From Bacteroidota bacterium (GTDB taxonomy: Bacteria; Bacteroidota; Ignavibacteria; Palsa-1295), in the NCBI GenBank assembly GCA_030706745.1, contig JAUZNX010000008.1, positions 62,001 to 126,000 of the forward strand: a DNA stretch of 64,000 nucleotides, written 5' to 3'. A program made the translations under genes and the position numbers. Under the pieces are notes generated by a model. It was not told the DNA's origin. It worked only from the letters and a program-made list of their open reading frames with translations, and made no database searches. Positions 36,011 through 44,745 of the stretch are shown one piece after another. Within the stretch, counting starts at the first letter, position 1; each line of letters starts with the position of its first letter.

Positions 36011-36157
36011 TCAATCGCCGCCGTGCGCGATGAAGTTGATCTCGATTGCAGCAAAGACAGCGAACGCAACACTGATCCAGATCAGCCGTCCACGTTTGGA
36101 GGGCAACAGTTGAGTGACTACCGACCCGATCAGCGCGCCGAGCGTGATCTTGAACAT
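36011..36157 (-). CDS. 48-residue membrane microprotein coupled to ispG
   Basis: Too short for ordinary gene callers: ATG at 36157, stop TGA at 36011-36013, 48 codons. The product starts MFKITLGALIGSVVTQLLPS and continues KRGRLIWISVAFAVFAAIEI before ending NFIAHGGD. Two hydrophobic segments flank a KRGR turn, the arrangement of a small two-helix hairpin membrane protein with its loop inside. The start lies one base after the ispG stop region, so translation is probably coupled to ispG, and the GNAT start follows about 9 bases after its stop. Function unknown. Confidence 0.6.
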   Translation of the reverse strand: MFKITLGALIGSVVTQLLPSKRGRLIWISVAFAVFAAIEINFIAHGGD

Positions 36158-36158
36158 A

Positions 36159-37271
36159 TCATCCCGCGAAGTTCGTCACTTCCTCGATCAGTGTGGCGAC
36201 AATATCTTCTTCCTTGATGCGGCGAATCATCACGCCCTTGCGGTAGAGAATGCCGACACCCTTGCCGGCGGCAATACCGATGTCCGCTTCCGAGGCTTCG
36301 CCGGGACCGTTCACGACGCATCCCAGCAGCGCGACCTTCACCGGCTTCTTGATGTGCGCGACCGCCGCCTCCAACTCGCGTGTTACTTTGAACAAATCGA
36401 TCTCCAGACGCCCGCAGGTGGGGCAGGCGATGATCTCGACATTGCGCGAGGCAAGGCCAAGCGTGCGAAGAATTTCTTTTCCAGTCTCGATTTCCTTCTC
36501 CGGTTCGTCGGTAAGCGAAACGCGGATCGTATCGCCGATCCCCTCGGCGAGCATCGTGCCGATACCCACGGCAGACTTGATCGATCCCACGCGAGTCGTG
36601 CCCGCTTCAGTCACGCCAAGATGCAGCGGGTAATCGGTGCGCGCCGCAACTAACCGATACGCCTCGATCATGAGCCGCACATCCGTGGATTTTACACTGA
36701 TGATGACATCCTGGAAGTCAAAGTCCTCGCAAATCTTTACATGCCGCATGGCTGACTCGTAGAGCGCCTCGGCAGTTGGGTACCCATGCTTATCGAGAAT
36801 GTCTTTTTCGAGCGAGCCCGAGTTCACGCCGATCCGAATCGGAATGCGCTTCTCTTTGGCTTTGCCCAAAACCTCGTGGATGCGTTCGATCTTGCCGATG
36901 TTGCCCGGATTCAGCCGCACCTTTGCGACATTGCCTTCGATCGCTTTGAGCGCAAAGACGTGGTTGAAATGGATGTCGGCAACCACGGGAATATTCGATT
37001 GCCGGACGATCTCGCCGATCGCTTCAGCGGCTTCCCAATCGTTAACCGTGACGCGTGCAATGTCGCAGCCGGCTTCCTCCATACGTTTGATCTGGGCGAC
37101 CGTCGCATCAATATCGCCGGTCTTGGTCTTCGTCATAGACTGCACCGAAATGGGTGCGCCATCGCCAACCGGGATCGAGCCGATCATCACGAGGCGAGAC
37201 TTTCGGCGTGCCTGATGTGGGTCTTCGGAGTGCCCGTTCCGTTGCGAAACAATGGGAAGGATATCTTCCAT
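36159..37271 (-). CDS. ispG: 4-hydroxy-3-methylbut-2-en-1-yl diphosphate synthase
   Basis: 370 residues, the E. coli-like one-domain-plus-cluster form without the long insertion of plant and some Bacteroidota enzymes. The TIM barrel begins at RKSRLVMIGSIPVGDGAPIS (about 23-42), with substrate-binding VNDWEAAEAIGEIVR and GVNSGSLEKDIL. The [4Fe-4S] ligands are Cys283 and Cys286 (IIACPTCGRLE) and Cys318 (LGCVVNGPGEA), with Glu325 following. It reductively converts methylerythritol cyclodiphosphate to HMBPP in the MEP isoprenoid pathway. The one-domain form in this lineage is worth noting. Confidence 0.96.
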   Translation of the reverse strand: MEDILPIVSQRNGHSEDPHQARRKSRLVMIGSIPVGDGAPISVQSMTKTKTGDIDATVAQIKRMEEAGCDIARVTVNDWEAAEAIGEIVRQSNIPVVADIHFNHVFALKAIEGNVAKVRLNPGNIGKIERIHEVLGKAKEKRIPIRIGVNSGSLEKDILDKHGYPTAEALYESAMRHVKICEDFDFQDVIISVKSTDVRLMIEAYRLVAARTDYPLHLGVTEAGTTRVGSIKSAVGIGTMLAEGIGDTIRVSLTDEPEKEIETGKEILRTLGLASRNVEIIACPTCGRLEIDLFKVTRELEAAVAHIKKPVKVALLGCVVNGPGEASEADIGIAAGKGVGILYRKGVMIRRIKEEDIVATLIEEVTNFAG

Positions 37272-37302
37272 GCTGTATAAGTTGAACTCGTACTTTTGTC
37301 TT

Positions 37303-38298
37303 CTATTTCCGCTCTTCCATTCTTCGCGATGCTTCGAAGAGGATGTCGCGCTCCTCGGTCGTTAGATTCTGGTAACCGGTGGCAGCGATCTTGTCGAGAA
37401 TGCGGTCGATCTCTTCTTGGGTGATCGTCCGCGCTTTCTTGACGTCTGCTTGCGTCGTGGTCGTATCTGCCGGGTGGCCATTGATATCGCGATACTCCGC
37501 ATCGACGGCGGTCCCTTGCGTGCGAGCCCGTGGCCGGCCAAAAAAGCCGGTGCCACTCCGTGGAGCACTCGGCTGCGCACCTTGCCATGCACTGGTGCCT
37601 TGTGGGGATTGCCTCCGCATCCGGAGCAAATGTCCGCCAGTTGTGATCAGAATGTAAACAATGCCGGTCACCGCACCACCTAAATGCGCCAGATGACTAA
37701 TGTTATCTCCTCCGTTATAGGTCATGTAGAGTTCGAGCGCCATATAGCCGGCAACAAAGAACTTCGCAGGAATGCCGATGAAAAACAGCGGGAAGAAATA
37801 AATTGGACGGTTTGGAAACATGAGGCCGAAGGCGACAAGCACGCCGAAGATCGCACCCGATGCGCCAATCAACGGTCCCCCCTCGGCGCCGAAGAAACCC
37901 GAGAGCATCAGATGCGAAGCCGCACCGCCCAAACCGCAGATCAAATAGTAGGTGATGAATTTCTTCGTGCCCCAGGCATTCTCGACTTCAACCCCGAACA
38001 TCCAGAGGGCCAGCATGTTGAACAGGATGTGCGTGAACCCCTCATGCAAAAACATGTAGCTGACGAGCTGCCAGGGATAGAAGAAATGCGAATCCGGCGG
38101 CCACAGAGCCAGATATTGCAGAATGAAGGACGAGAGGGACTCATGCCCTGCCATGTGGAATGCTCCGAAGAGCATTTGAAATAGGAATACTCCGCCATTG
38201 GCAATCAGAAGGAATTTGATTGCCGGTGGGAAGAACGAAAAGCCGCCAAAGCCTCTCGGCATTTGCGGTCGCTGCTGCTGTTGCGGTGTCCAAGCCAT
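37303..38298 (-). CDS. Rhomboid-family intramembrane serine protease
   Basis: 331 residues with six to seven membrane helices. The catalytic Ser147 lies in LIGASGAIFG and the general-base His205 in SHLAHLGGAV; the HxxxN motif HILFN (90-94) forms the oxyanion region. The enzyme cuts transmembrane segments of substrate proteins. Beyond residue 235 is a Pro/Arg/Gln-rich linker and a helical C-terminal module, ITQEEIDRILDKIAATGYQN and LTTEERDILFEASRR, which is common in FCB-group rhomboids. The N-terminus is Gln/Pro-rich. It lies 31 bases from the ispG start in the same direction. Confidence 0.93.
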   Translation of the reverse strand: MAWTPQQQQRPQMPRGFGGFSFFPPAIKFLLIANGGVFLFQMLFGAFHMAGHESLSSFILQYLALWPPDSHFFYPWQLVSYMFLHEGFTHILFNMLALWMFGVEVENAWGTKKFITYYLICGLGGAASHLMLSGFFGAEGGPLIGASGAIFGVLVAFGLMFPNRPIYFFPLFFIGIPAKFFVAGYMALELYMTYNGGDNISHLAHLGGAVTGIVYILITTGGHLLRMRRQSPQGTSAWQGAQPSAPRSGTGFFGRPRARTQGTAVDAEYRDINGHPADTTTTQADVKKARTITQEEIDRILDKIAATGYQNLTTEERDILFEASRRMEERK

Positions 38299-38620
38299 TA
38301 ACTACGCATTCCTATCTGTTCCAACGGAGCGTCGGCGCTCGAGCCGGGTCACTCGAGCGGGTGGGCGCTCCACATTTCATCCAACACGGCTTTCGCCAGA
38401 TTCGCGCCTCATTCGCATTGCAGCGCGATAGAGCTTTACGAATGGCACTTCGGGTGTTTCAGAGAGCACTCTTTTCCTAATGAGTTCGACTTCACTTAGG
38501 ACAAGACGATCATCTACCGCAAATGTTGCTTTGTCAACCTCCAGCCGAGCCGGGTGGGTGAGTCTGGGTTCACTCAATTCGTCATGACTTTCGGCAATGG
38601 GGAAGAGCACAGAAACTAAA
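38299..38620. other. Intergenic region without a confident gene
   Basis: Upstream of the rhomboid gene. A leftward 84-codon frame (38377-38631) has plausible composition late in its length (for example VELIRKRVLSETPEVP) but its start lies inside the terminator hairpin at 38621, so I do not call it. No other structure was seen. Confidence 0.4.
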
Positions 38621-38654
38621 GACCCTTGCAACCGCTTCGCGGCGCAAGGGTCTT
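38621..38654 (-). terminator. Terminator of the large IgGFc-like T9SS gene
   Basis: A 10-bp stem: AGACCCTTGC (38621-38630) pairs with GCAAGGGTCT (38645-38654). On the minus strand the hairpin is followed by TTTAGTTTC. It sits 45 bases beyond the stop codon at 38699. Confidence 0.75.
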
Positions 38655-38698
38655 CAGCTTCTGTTTCGTTACCTCTAAAGTGTTAGGATCTGTTTTCG

Positions 38699-41600
38699 CT
38701 ACCGCTGCAACACAAACTCTCTCGTCCTCACGGTCTGACCATCTGTCAGACGGCAGAAGTAGGTACCGGAAGGCAGATCGCTCGCTGAAAGTGTGGCATC
38801 GTACGATCCAGGCTGCACGGCGACCTTATCGGCAATGCGGCGCACTTCATTGCCCATCACATCGAAGATGGAAATCGAAATGACAGCCGGAGCCGCGACC
38901 GAATAGCCAATTTTCGCGAAGTCATGCGCAGGATTCGGTCGGATGTCCCGAATAATAGGCGGAATTGTGCCATTCGTGAGCATGTATTGGATCGACTTCG
39001 TCCCGCAAACCGGATCGAGCTGGAATGTCGCGCCAATCGTGGTATCGGCTGCATAGCACAATGGCGTTGAGTCTTTATCGAGCCAGACGGCATTGGCCAG
39101 CCCGATTGCTGTCGTATCGCTCTTGCTCACCATGACCCGAAGGTTCAGCGTGGCCAGTGTGGTCTGCCCACCGAGCGGCGAGCTCGAAAGCAGAGTGAAG
39201 GTCCGCGTTTCCATGTCGGTGGCCGGATTATAAACCGGATTGGATGCGACAACCGGCGGCGTGACCGATATATACTGGAACAGATCGCGCTTCCAGCTCA
39301 CATCGACACGGTAGCCATAGGCCCCCTGGGTGCCATTATCCGGAGTATTGAAGTCGATCGCGTTATCGATGACTATTGGGACCGCAAGCGTATGATCAGG
39401 GAGCGCCTGATAGGCGGCTGGCGTCGAGGCCATCGCGCCAATGGCGAATGTGCGCCGGACTCCGACGCCAGTGCCCTGCAATAGCACGGTTTCCGTCCAA
39501 AGGCTGTCGGTCCCATCGACCTTTTTACCTTTAAGGTTCAAGGTCAATGCTGCCTGCCGGACGCCATGAGCCATCGGTGTGAAGCGGATGGGGATATAAA
39601 GGGTATCGTGCGGATTCACATTCGCGGAATTGAATCCACCCGGTATTCCGAAATCCCCCGGATTCTTCCAGTCACTCGTCGCGTCAATCGTGGCAGAGAG
39701 TACTGTGATCGTGTCCAAGCTTCCGGTATTGACAAAGAAGGCAGTCTGCTGGTTCGTCCCGCAGGGCCCGCCGGCCACAGCGACGTAGGTCTTTGGATGT
39801 GTCGTCCCATTTGAAGTGTCGCCAACGTTATAGAACTTGGCAACAAGCGCGAGGGAGGAGTTTTCACATCCACTCGTGCCCTGGACCTGCGCGGTATACG
39901 TGCGCGTCTCGGAACCCGTAGCTGTGATGGTCACGATTTGCTGCGCGCCGGGAGCAATGGTATATGGTGGCAATGGCAACAAGGTAAAAGCGCCAGCATC
40001 TGCTCCGGAAACATTGTAGGAGCCGATGGTGAGTGGTGCATTGCCCGAGTTGGTGATCGTGAAGCTGCTGGTGGTGCTGTGGCCAATTCGTCCGTAGCCG
40101 AGATCGATCGAGCTCGGCGCAAACGCGATGCGCGGCGTCACCAATTGCGCCGTGATTGCAAGTGTAGGTTGCGGACTTGGCGCTGCTGCGTATGCTACGA
40201 CCGTCGCGTGTCGCGGTGTAAAATCGTATCCATTCAGGAGCGAATGGAATTGAATCTCTAGCGGCACCTCATTCTCATTCCCCATTCCCGGATCAAGAAC
40301 GAACGGGAATGACTTCGTAGGAACAGTCAGTGTAAAGTACTTCGCATCTGGGCCCGCCAGTCCAATGGAATCGATGACCTGACCCTTTGCGAAATTGTTA
40401 TACAACGTGTCCCGTAGCAGTGTATCAGTACAGCCGATGCTAAAGGTCTTGTCGTACGATGTCAGTTTGGCGCCGGCCGGCAGTGCGAGCCCCGTCAGCA
40501 GTGAGGTATCCTTGATGGAATGTTGGAATTTTGCGGTATTGAGATTTGCAAAGATCACGTGGCCGGAGAACGTCCCCCATGATTTCGGATGGAAGCAATA
40601 CAGGACGTCCACGCTTTGGCCGGGCGGAATGACGATCGGAAACTTCTGATTTGGATCGATCGAGAAATTCGGATCGGTCACTAAATCCTGGCTCGTGATT
40701 GTGAGCGTCGCCTTGCCGGGGTTGCGAAGCGTAAGCTGTTTGCAGAGGGTCTGGCCACTATCGACCTCGCCGAAATTGACATCGCTGGCATAAATCAGCG
40801 GTGTAATTCCCGTGCCCTTCAGAAGATACTGATATGTGGCACATTGGGAGAGAAGGCGTAACGTATCGGTCGAAACGACGCCGGTATCGACTGCTTGAAA
40901 ACAGAGCGAGAGCGTTGTTGTCGCGGCCGCATGGACCGGCGATAGTCTCCTCGGACTAACGGTGAAATTGCCGCCCTGCGCGATTCCATCGATCGAATCG
41001 GACTCCGCCATGAAATCACCGGCCGCAAGGTTCGTAAGGGTCAGCGTCATGCAGCTATCGGTTCCAACCGGGATGGCACCAAAGTCATACGTTGGGGCCG
41101 GCGTGACCGAAATCTTCGGTGCGTAGTAGTGGTATTGGTAAACCGTGTCGTTGCCTGCGCGATCGACGGTAAAGATTGCGGCGTATGCATCCTGCGTCGG
41201 ATCCACCACGGAGAGCTTTGCTACGGTCGTGCTATCGCCAACGATGAAACCGGGATCGGGCGTCAGCGAATAATTATACGAGGGCGTGTCCCAGCGGGCA
41301 TCACCGGCATCGGTGATGAGCGCGATATACGCAAGGCGGGTATCATCGAACGAGAATCCGTTTGTAATTCTCCTCGGTTCGAAGAAACGGAGCGTGTAGG
41401 TCCCGCACGTGCTATCGAGTATCTTCACAAGCGGCGGAAGTGTATCGGGCGAAATGATATTCTGGGCCATACCGGTCGGCCAGCCATAACCCTCATAGAG
41501 TGAGAAGCCATATTGGTATGCGCCAAATGGTACCGGTCCTTTGGCAACGTAATCGACGTTCGAGCCTCCAAGCAGGAGGACGCGATACCCACCCATGACC

Positions 41601-42850
41601 GGGTTTGTGTTGGGGAATTGCGCGTGACCGGCAAACTGAGAGTTGCCGGTGCCGAGCGGCTGTCCGTTGATTGTGATCTTCTTGATCGAATCATCGCGCG
41701 CGATGAAGGTCACATAGTTATTGAACGTCCCACTTTTTGCCGGTGTGGGCGTCCGAAAGATCATTTCCTTTTCGAACTGTTGCTGCGGCGTAAAGAGGAC
41801 CATAAAGGGATCTGCCGTGCCCGGGTCACCATTGTAACCCTGCGAATACGAATACTGCGTAACGATAAACTTCTTGTGGTTAACAGATGTGTAGACCGTC
41901 GGATCGGTGACCAGTTCATCGTCCACGACATCGCCGGCATTCAGATAGTAGGTGCCATTGGGACCATTGCTCTTGTATGTAATCTGATTGCCATCTTCTC
42001 CGGAAATGATGCGAATAAAATCGCCGCAGGCCGTGCGGCCAGCCATCGGCATATCGAAGTATTGCGTTCCCCACTTATCGACGGGCGGGAGCATCTCGAG
42101 AAAGTGATCGGCCGAACGCACCCAATCGGTTGGTACGGATGAGATCTCATGACCGGTCATAACCGCGACGGGGCGGGAGGTCGTGATGCTCGTGCCGGAG
42201 AGATCGTTCGCTCCGATGTCGTTGCCAGGGGATTGAACGAGGTATGTCTGTCCCCGGCTCAGCGTGAAGGTCCATGGCACTCCGGCCAAATGTCCGCCGC
42301 GCGTATCGGATTTGGGCGTAATCGTGACGTTGGTATTATCGTAGGGCGCGACGATCAAAAACTCGCCATGGGTATTTCCGCTAAATACTCCATCGGGATA
42401 ATTCACCGTGTAATACTGTGTCCCGTAGGAAGTAATGGGCAACCCGAGGAATCCATCCGGAGACCCTCCGATACAGGAGGTGCATGTCCAAACCGAATAT
42501 CCATACAGCGTGATGGGATTGGTGCTCGTCACATGCACCGCTCCATCCGGTGTAATCGTCTCGCTCTTAGACGTCAGCGCCCTGCCATCAAGTGGAAGAT
42601 CTTTGATCTCGTTCGGAGCCAGGATGTAGCTCGTAGTTGAAGTGCCGATCGACACGGACACTTTATTCTTCGTCCCCGTAGCGATAAATAGCCGCATCTG
42701 GGCGGCATACGCGCCGAGTGCAGGATCCCCATTGGGCATAAAGCCGACCCAATAGTCGGTGCCGGAGGATGAGATGCCCTGCGCGCTTAATTGGCAGGTG
42801 ACAGTGGAGAGAAGGACGACTGCGGTGAAAAGTCGAACCAAATATTTCAT
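38699..42850 (-). CDS. Giant T9SS surface protein with IgGFc-binding-like N-terminal domain
   Basis: 1383 residues. A signal peptide (MKYLVRLFTAVVLLSTVTC, QLSAQ) is followed by an IgGFc-binding-protein N-terminal-like domain of about 430 residues: SSGTDYWVGFMPNGDP, NKVSVSIGTSTTSYILAPNE, SVWTCTSCIGGSPDGFLGLP, SVNHKKFIVTQYSY. Several anchor-D-like repeats follow (for example YDFGAIPVGTDSCMTLTLTN, INFGEVDSGQTLCKQLTLRN in outline), then a cohesin-like unit and a T9SS sorting domain (IRPNPAHDFAKIGYSV, ASDLPSGTYFCRLTDGQT). Such proteins are predicted adhesins or large surface structural proteins. A clear terminator follows. Confidence 0.78.
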   Translation of the reverse strand: MKYLVRLFTAVVLLSTVTCQLSAQGISSSGTDYWVGFMPNGDPALGAYAAQMRLFIATGTKNKVSVSIGTSTTSYILAPNEIKDLPLDGRALTSKSETITPDGAVHVTSTNPITLYGYSVWTCTSCIGGSPDGFLGLPITSYGTQYYTVNYPDGVFSGNTHGEFLIVAPYDNTNVTITPKSDTRGGHLAGVPWTFTLSRGQTYLVQSPGNDIGANDLSGTSITTSRPVAVMTGHEISSVPTDWVRSADHFLEMLPPVDKWGTQYFDMPMAGRTACGDFIRIISGEDGNQITYKSNGPNGTYYLNAGDVVDDELVTDPTVYTSVNHKKFIVTQYSYSQGYNGDPGTADPFMVLFTPQQQFEKEMIFRTPTPAKSGTFNNYVTFIARDDSIKKITINGQPLGTGNSQFAGHAQFPNTNPVMGGYRVLLLGGSNVDYVAKGPVPFGAYQYGFSLYEGYGWPTGMAQNIISPDTLPPLVKILDSTCGTYTLRFFEPRRITNGFSFDDTRLAYIALITDAGDARWDTPSYNYSLTPDPGFIVGDSTTVAKLSVVDPTQDAYAAIFTVDRAGNDTVYQYHYYAPKISVTPAPTYDFGAIPVGTDSCMTLTLTNLAAGDFMAESDSIDGIAQGGNFTVSPRRLSPVHAAATTTLSLCFQAVDTGVVSTDTLRLLSQCATYQYLLKGTGITPLIYASDVNFGEVDSGQTLCKQLTLRNPGKATLTITSQDLVTDPNFSIDPNQKFPIVIPPGQSVDVLYCFHPKSWGTFSGHVIFANLNTAKFQHSIKDTSLLTGLALPAGAKLTSYDKTFSIGCTDTLLRDTLYNNFAKGQVIDSIGLAGPDAKYFTLTVPTKSFPFVLDPGMGNENEVPLEIQFHSLLNGYDFTPRHATVVAYAAAPSPQPTLAITAQLVTPRIAFAPSSIDLGYGRIGHSTTSSFTITNSGNAPLTIGSYNVSGADAGAFTLLPLPPYTIAPGAQQIVTITATGSETRTYTAQVQGTSGCENSSLALVAKFYNVGDTSNGTTHPKTYVAVAGGPCGTNQQTAFFVNTGSLDTITVLSATIDATSDWKNPGDFGIPGGFNSANVNPHDTLYIPIRFTPMAHGVRQAALTLNLKGKKVDGTDSLWTETVLLQGTGVGVRRTFAIGAMASTPAAYQALPDHTLAVPIVIDNAIDFNTPDNGTQGAYGYRVDVSWKRDLFQYISVTPPVVASNPVYNPATDMETRTFTLLSSSPLGGQTTLATLNLRVMVSKSDTTAIGLANAVWLDKDSTPLCYAADTTIGATFQLDPVCGTKSIQYMLTNGTIPPIIRDIRPNPAHDFAKIGYSVAAPAVISISIFDVMGNEVRRIADKVAVQPGSYDATLSASDLPSGTYFCRLTDGQTVRTREFVLQR

Positions 42851-43202
42851 AACGGACCTCAGTAAAAAACAACCGGGTTGCGCACCCTTGCGGTTAACAC
42901 GTCGTGGCGGGTTAACGAGAAAAAAAATCGGATTACCTCAACGTAATCATGATGAACAGTTAATTGAGAAGACAATTCGTTCCATGAATCCGAACCCCGC
43001 CGCAGGCTCTCATGCTGCACGCTTGCAAGGAGTGTCCCCGTTTGCAAATGATCCGTTTTTTTCTTCGTATATTAGCGGCGGTTTCCTCGGACGACGCTCG
43101 TCCCGACGCCCGCTCTGGCCCCATTTCGCGTTCCCGCCAGCCCTGACACCGGCTCCCTCCGCCCGTTCCGATTCATTCAAACATTACATTTTGCGTGTAT
43201 GC
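42851..43202. other. Intergenic region between divergent T9SS genes
   Basis: It should contain the promoter of the leftward gene starting at 42850 and the beginning of the rightward locus. A candidate -10-like TATATT occurs near 43060, but no -35 element with usual spacing could be fixed. No confident gene was found. Confidence 0.4.
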
Positions 43203-43281
43203 TAATAGTCACACTCGGTACCACGCGCGCGTCAGCACGTCGTTCGGCGAATCGAGGGCGATTAAGCTTGTGAAAGAATGA
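43203..43281 (+). pseudogene. Remnant of a T9SS sorting-domain 3' end
   Basis: In one frame the sequence reads RYHARVSTSFGESRAIKLVK followed by Glu and a TGA stop. This is the C-terminal strand pair of a T9SS type A sorting domain, ending in the same IKLVKE as the gene just downstream (RTIKLVKE). There is no gene body upstream to match. The TGA overlaps the ATG of the next gene (ATGA at 43278-43281), so it is either a leftover of a deleted gene or a copied gene end. Confidence 0.5.
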
Positions 43282-44348
43282 TAGCACTTCTTACACTCCT
43301 GCTCGTGTGCCCGGGAGCGCTGCTTCCGGGCTATGCGGCGATTGCCAAGCCGACGATATACCACTTCGCCGCACTCGGTACGGTCGAAAATCGAGCCTTT
43401 GCTCAGGCCGCGACAGCAGTTCCGGACTCGGCCCATTGCTATTCTCAATTGAATTGGTCGGGTGGCGTGATGGGATCAAAACGAATCGACAAGTCCCTCT
43501 TGTCGGTCGATACCATGCTCAACTGCGACTCGATGTTTCATATGCTCGATATTTATGGTGAGCAAGGCCCGCGTCAGCGGGAATACGATTCGGCAAAATC
43601 GTTTATTCTGCAATGTCCCGAGAATCACATGGTTTCCTGGGCTTTCGGCAATATTATAGCGGGAGCGCAGGGTTTGCAACTGAAGGACACAGCCATCTGG
43701 ACTGAAACGCGAGCTTGGCTCGAATCTGTGCTCTATTTGAATACGACAGACCCAGCTTACTTCTGCCAATGCGTTGAGGCCCTTGCCCAATGCCTCGGGT
43801 CGCTTCACGATACAACCGAGCAGCTGATGTGGAAAGATCAGAATCGCAGCCTTGCTGTGATCCGGTGGATGCTTCTAAACGATCCTTGCGACATGCCGAA
43901 CCTTCGCTTCCTATACAATAATACCCGCCGCTCGCAATACGAACAATGGCTCAACGACACGACCGTTCCTTATGATACCACGCTCCCTTCCATGCAGGAT
44001 CTTGGTTTAGACTCACTTCTAGCGATCCACTTTAAGTACGCCTGGGTGCCGAGCGGCGGGGATTTTGGGAAGCACGTGTCGTCGTACTCGGTTTCGGAGA
44101 ACCCGCTGCACGACCTAACGACGCTTCGGTTCGATCTCTCGGACGCGGAGTACGTGCGCGTGGAGGTGTTCGATGTGATGGGCAACAACACGCCGTGCCC
44201 ATCGCTTCAAAAGACGGGGGATGGCTTGTTCGAATCGGGCCAGCACCAAATCCCAATCGACTTCTCGCGCTGCGCCTCTGGCACGTACTATCTCCGCATC
44301 ACGCTCGGCACCGGTGAGGTGCGAACGATTAAGCTTGTAAAAGAGTAG
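43278..44348 (+). CDS. T9SS-sorted protein, unknown function
   Basis: 356 residues from ATG 43278, which overlaps the remnant stop. The N-terminus MIALLTLLLVCPGALLPGYA is hydrophobic and signal-like. The body is rich in paired Cys and in Asp/Trp, with helical sections such as TRAWLESVLYLNTTDPAYF and the segment PDSAHCYSQLNWSGG; no domain is recognised. A T9SS sorting domain closes it: SENPLHDLTTLRFDLSD, then ASGTYYLRITLGTGEV ending TIKLVKE. A terminator-promoter cassette follows the stop codon. Confidence 0.7.
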   Translation: MIALLTLLLVCPGALLPGYAAIAKPTIYHFAALGTVENRAFAQAATAVPDSAHCYSQLNWSGGVMGSKRIDKSLLSVDTMLNCDSMFHMLDIYGEQGPRQREYDSAKSFILQCPENHMVSWAFGNIIAGAQGLQLKDTAIWTETRAWLESVLYLNTTDPAYFCQCVEALAQCLGSLHDTTEQLMWKDQNRSLAVIRWMLLNDPCDMPNLRFLYNNTRRSQYEQWLNDTTVPYDTTLPSMQDLGLDSLLAIHFKYAWVPSGGDFGKHVSSYSVSENPLHDLTTLRFDLSDAEYVRVEVFDVMGNNTPCPSLQKTGDGLFESGQHQIPIDFSRCASGTYYLRITLGTGEVRTIKLVKE

Positions 44349-44386
44349 CAGACCTCAACATCGGCGCCGGAAATGCTCCGGCGAAA

Positions 44387-44416
44387 AATCGCCCCTCCCG
44401 AGAGAGGGGCGATTTG
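44387..44416 (+). terminator. Rho-independent terminator, cassette copy A
   Basis: A perfect 12-bp stem, AAATCGCCCCTC (44387-44398) with 44405-44416, a 6-base loop, and GCTTTTTGG after it. It lies 38 bases past the stop of the T9SS gene. A smaller hairpin (CGCCGGA/TCCGGCG) precedes it. Confidence 0.88.
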
Positions 44417-44485
44417 CTTTTTGGAGTACTTCCTCCGGCTGAATTGAGGCTTCCATGAATTCTTCTGCCGCACGAAGGTTTTTCT

Positions 44486-44514
44486 TGCATTCGCGGTTTC
44501 GCCGACGTATATTG
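44486..44514 (+). promoter_or_regulatory. Putative promoter in cassette A (TTGCAT-17-TATATT)
   Basis: TTGCAT at 44486-44491 and TATATT at 44509-44514 are separated by 17 bases, ideal sigma-70-like spacing. The same pair and spacing are kept in copy B. It lies about 230 bases ahead of the Cys-rich protein gene at 44746, so it probably drives that gene. Confidence 0.5.
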
Positions 44515-44745
44515 CTTGTGGGTTCAGGGGCACCTATTGCTCATTAGAAAAAATGACAATTGAACGGTCTCGCATGGGCGACCCTCGAAATTGAGTCAAA
44601 AATGAGGCATTGTCCGATGCGGCACCAAACGGTGTCATGCTGATTCAGAAGCGTCCTTTGGTGCGGCAGTCCCGCCAGGCCCGCTCGTTTTCACAATCAT
44701 AGTGGCTTCATGTGCCGGTGATCCCACGATAAATGAGGTTATACC

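Larger units (their letters stand above)
44354..44545 (+). repeat. Duplicated terminator-promoter cassette, copy A
   Basis: Aligns with 47219-47396 over its length: shared blocks include AATGCTCCGGCGAA, the terminator, CTTCCATGAATTCTTCTGCC, TTTTTCTTGCA, GACGTATATTGCT and GGCACCTATT. Copy A carries about 20 extra bases (near 44425-44450) after its terminator. Each copy directly follows a gene encoding a T9SS sorting domain. The spacer 44546-44745 up to the next gene holds no other feature I can name. Confidence 0.85.

Noticed and set aside
38377-38631. Leftward 84-codon frame upstream of the rhomboid gene
   Set aside because: Its start lies in the terminator hairpin, and no family or coding signal is clear; kept only as a remark on the intergenic region.
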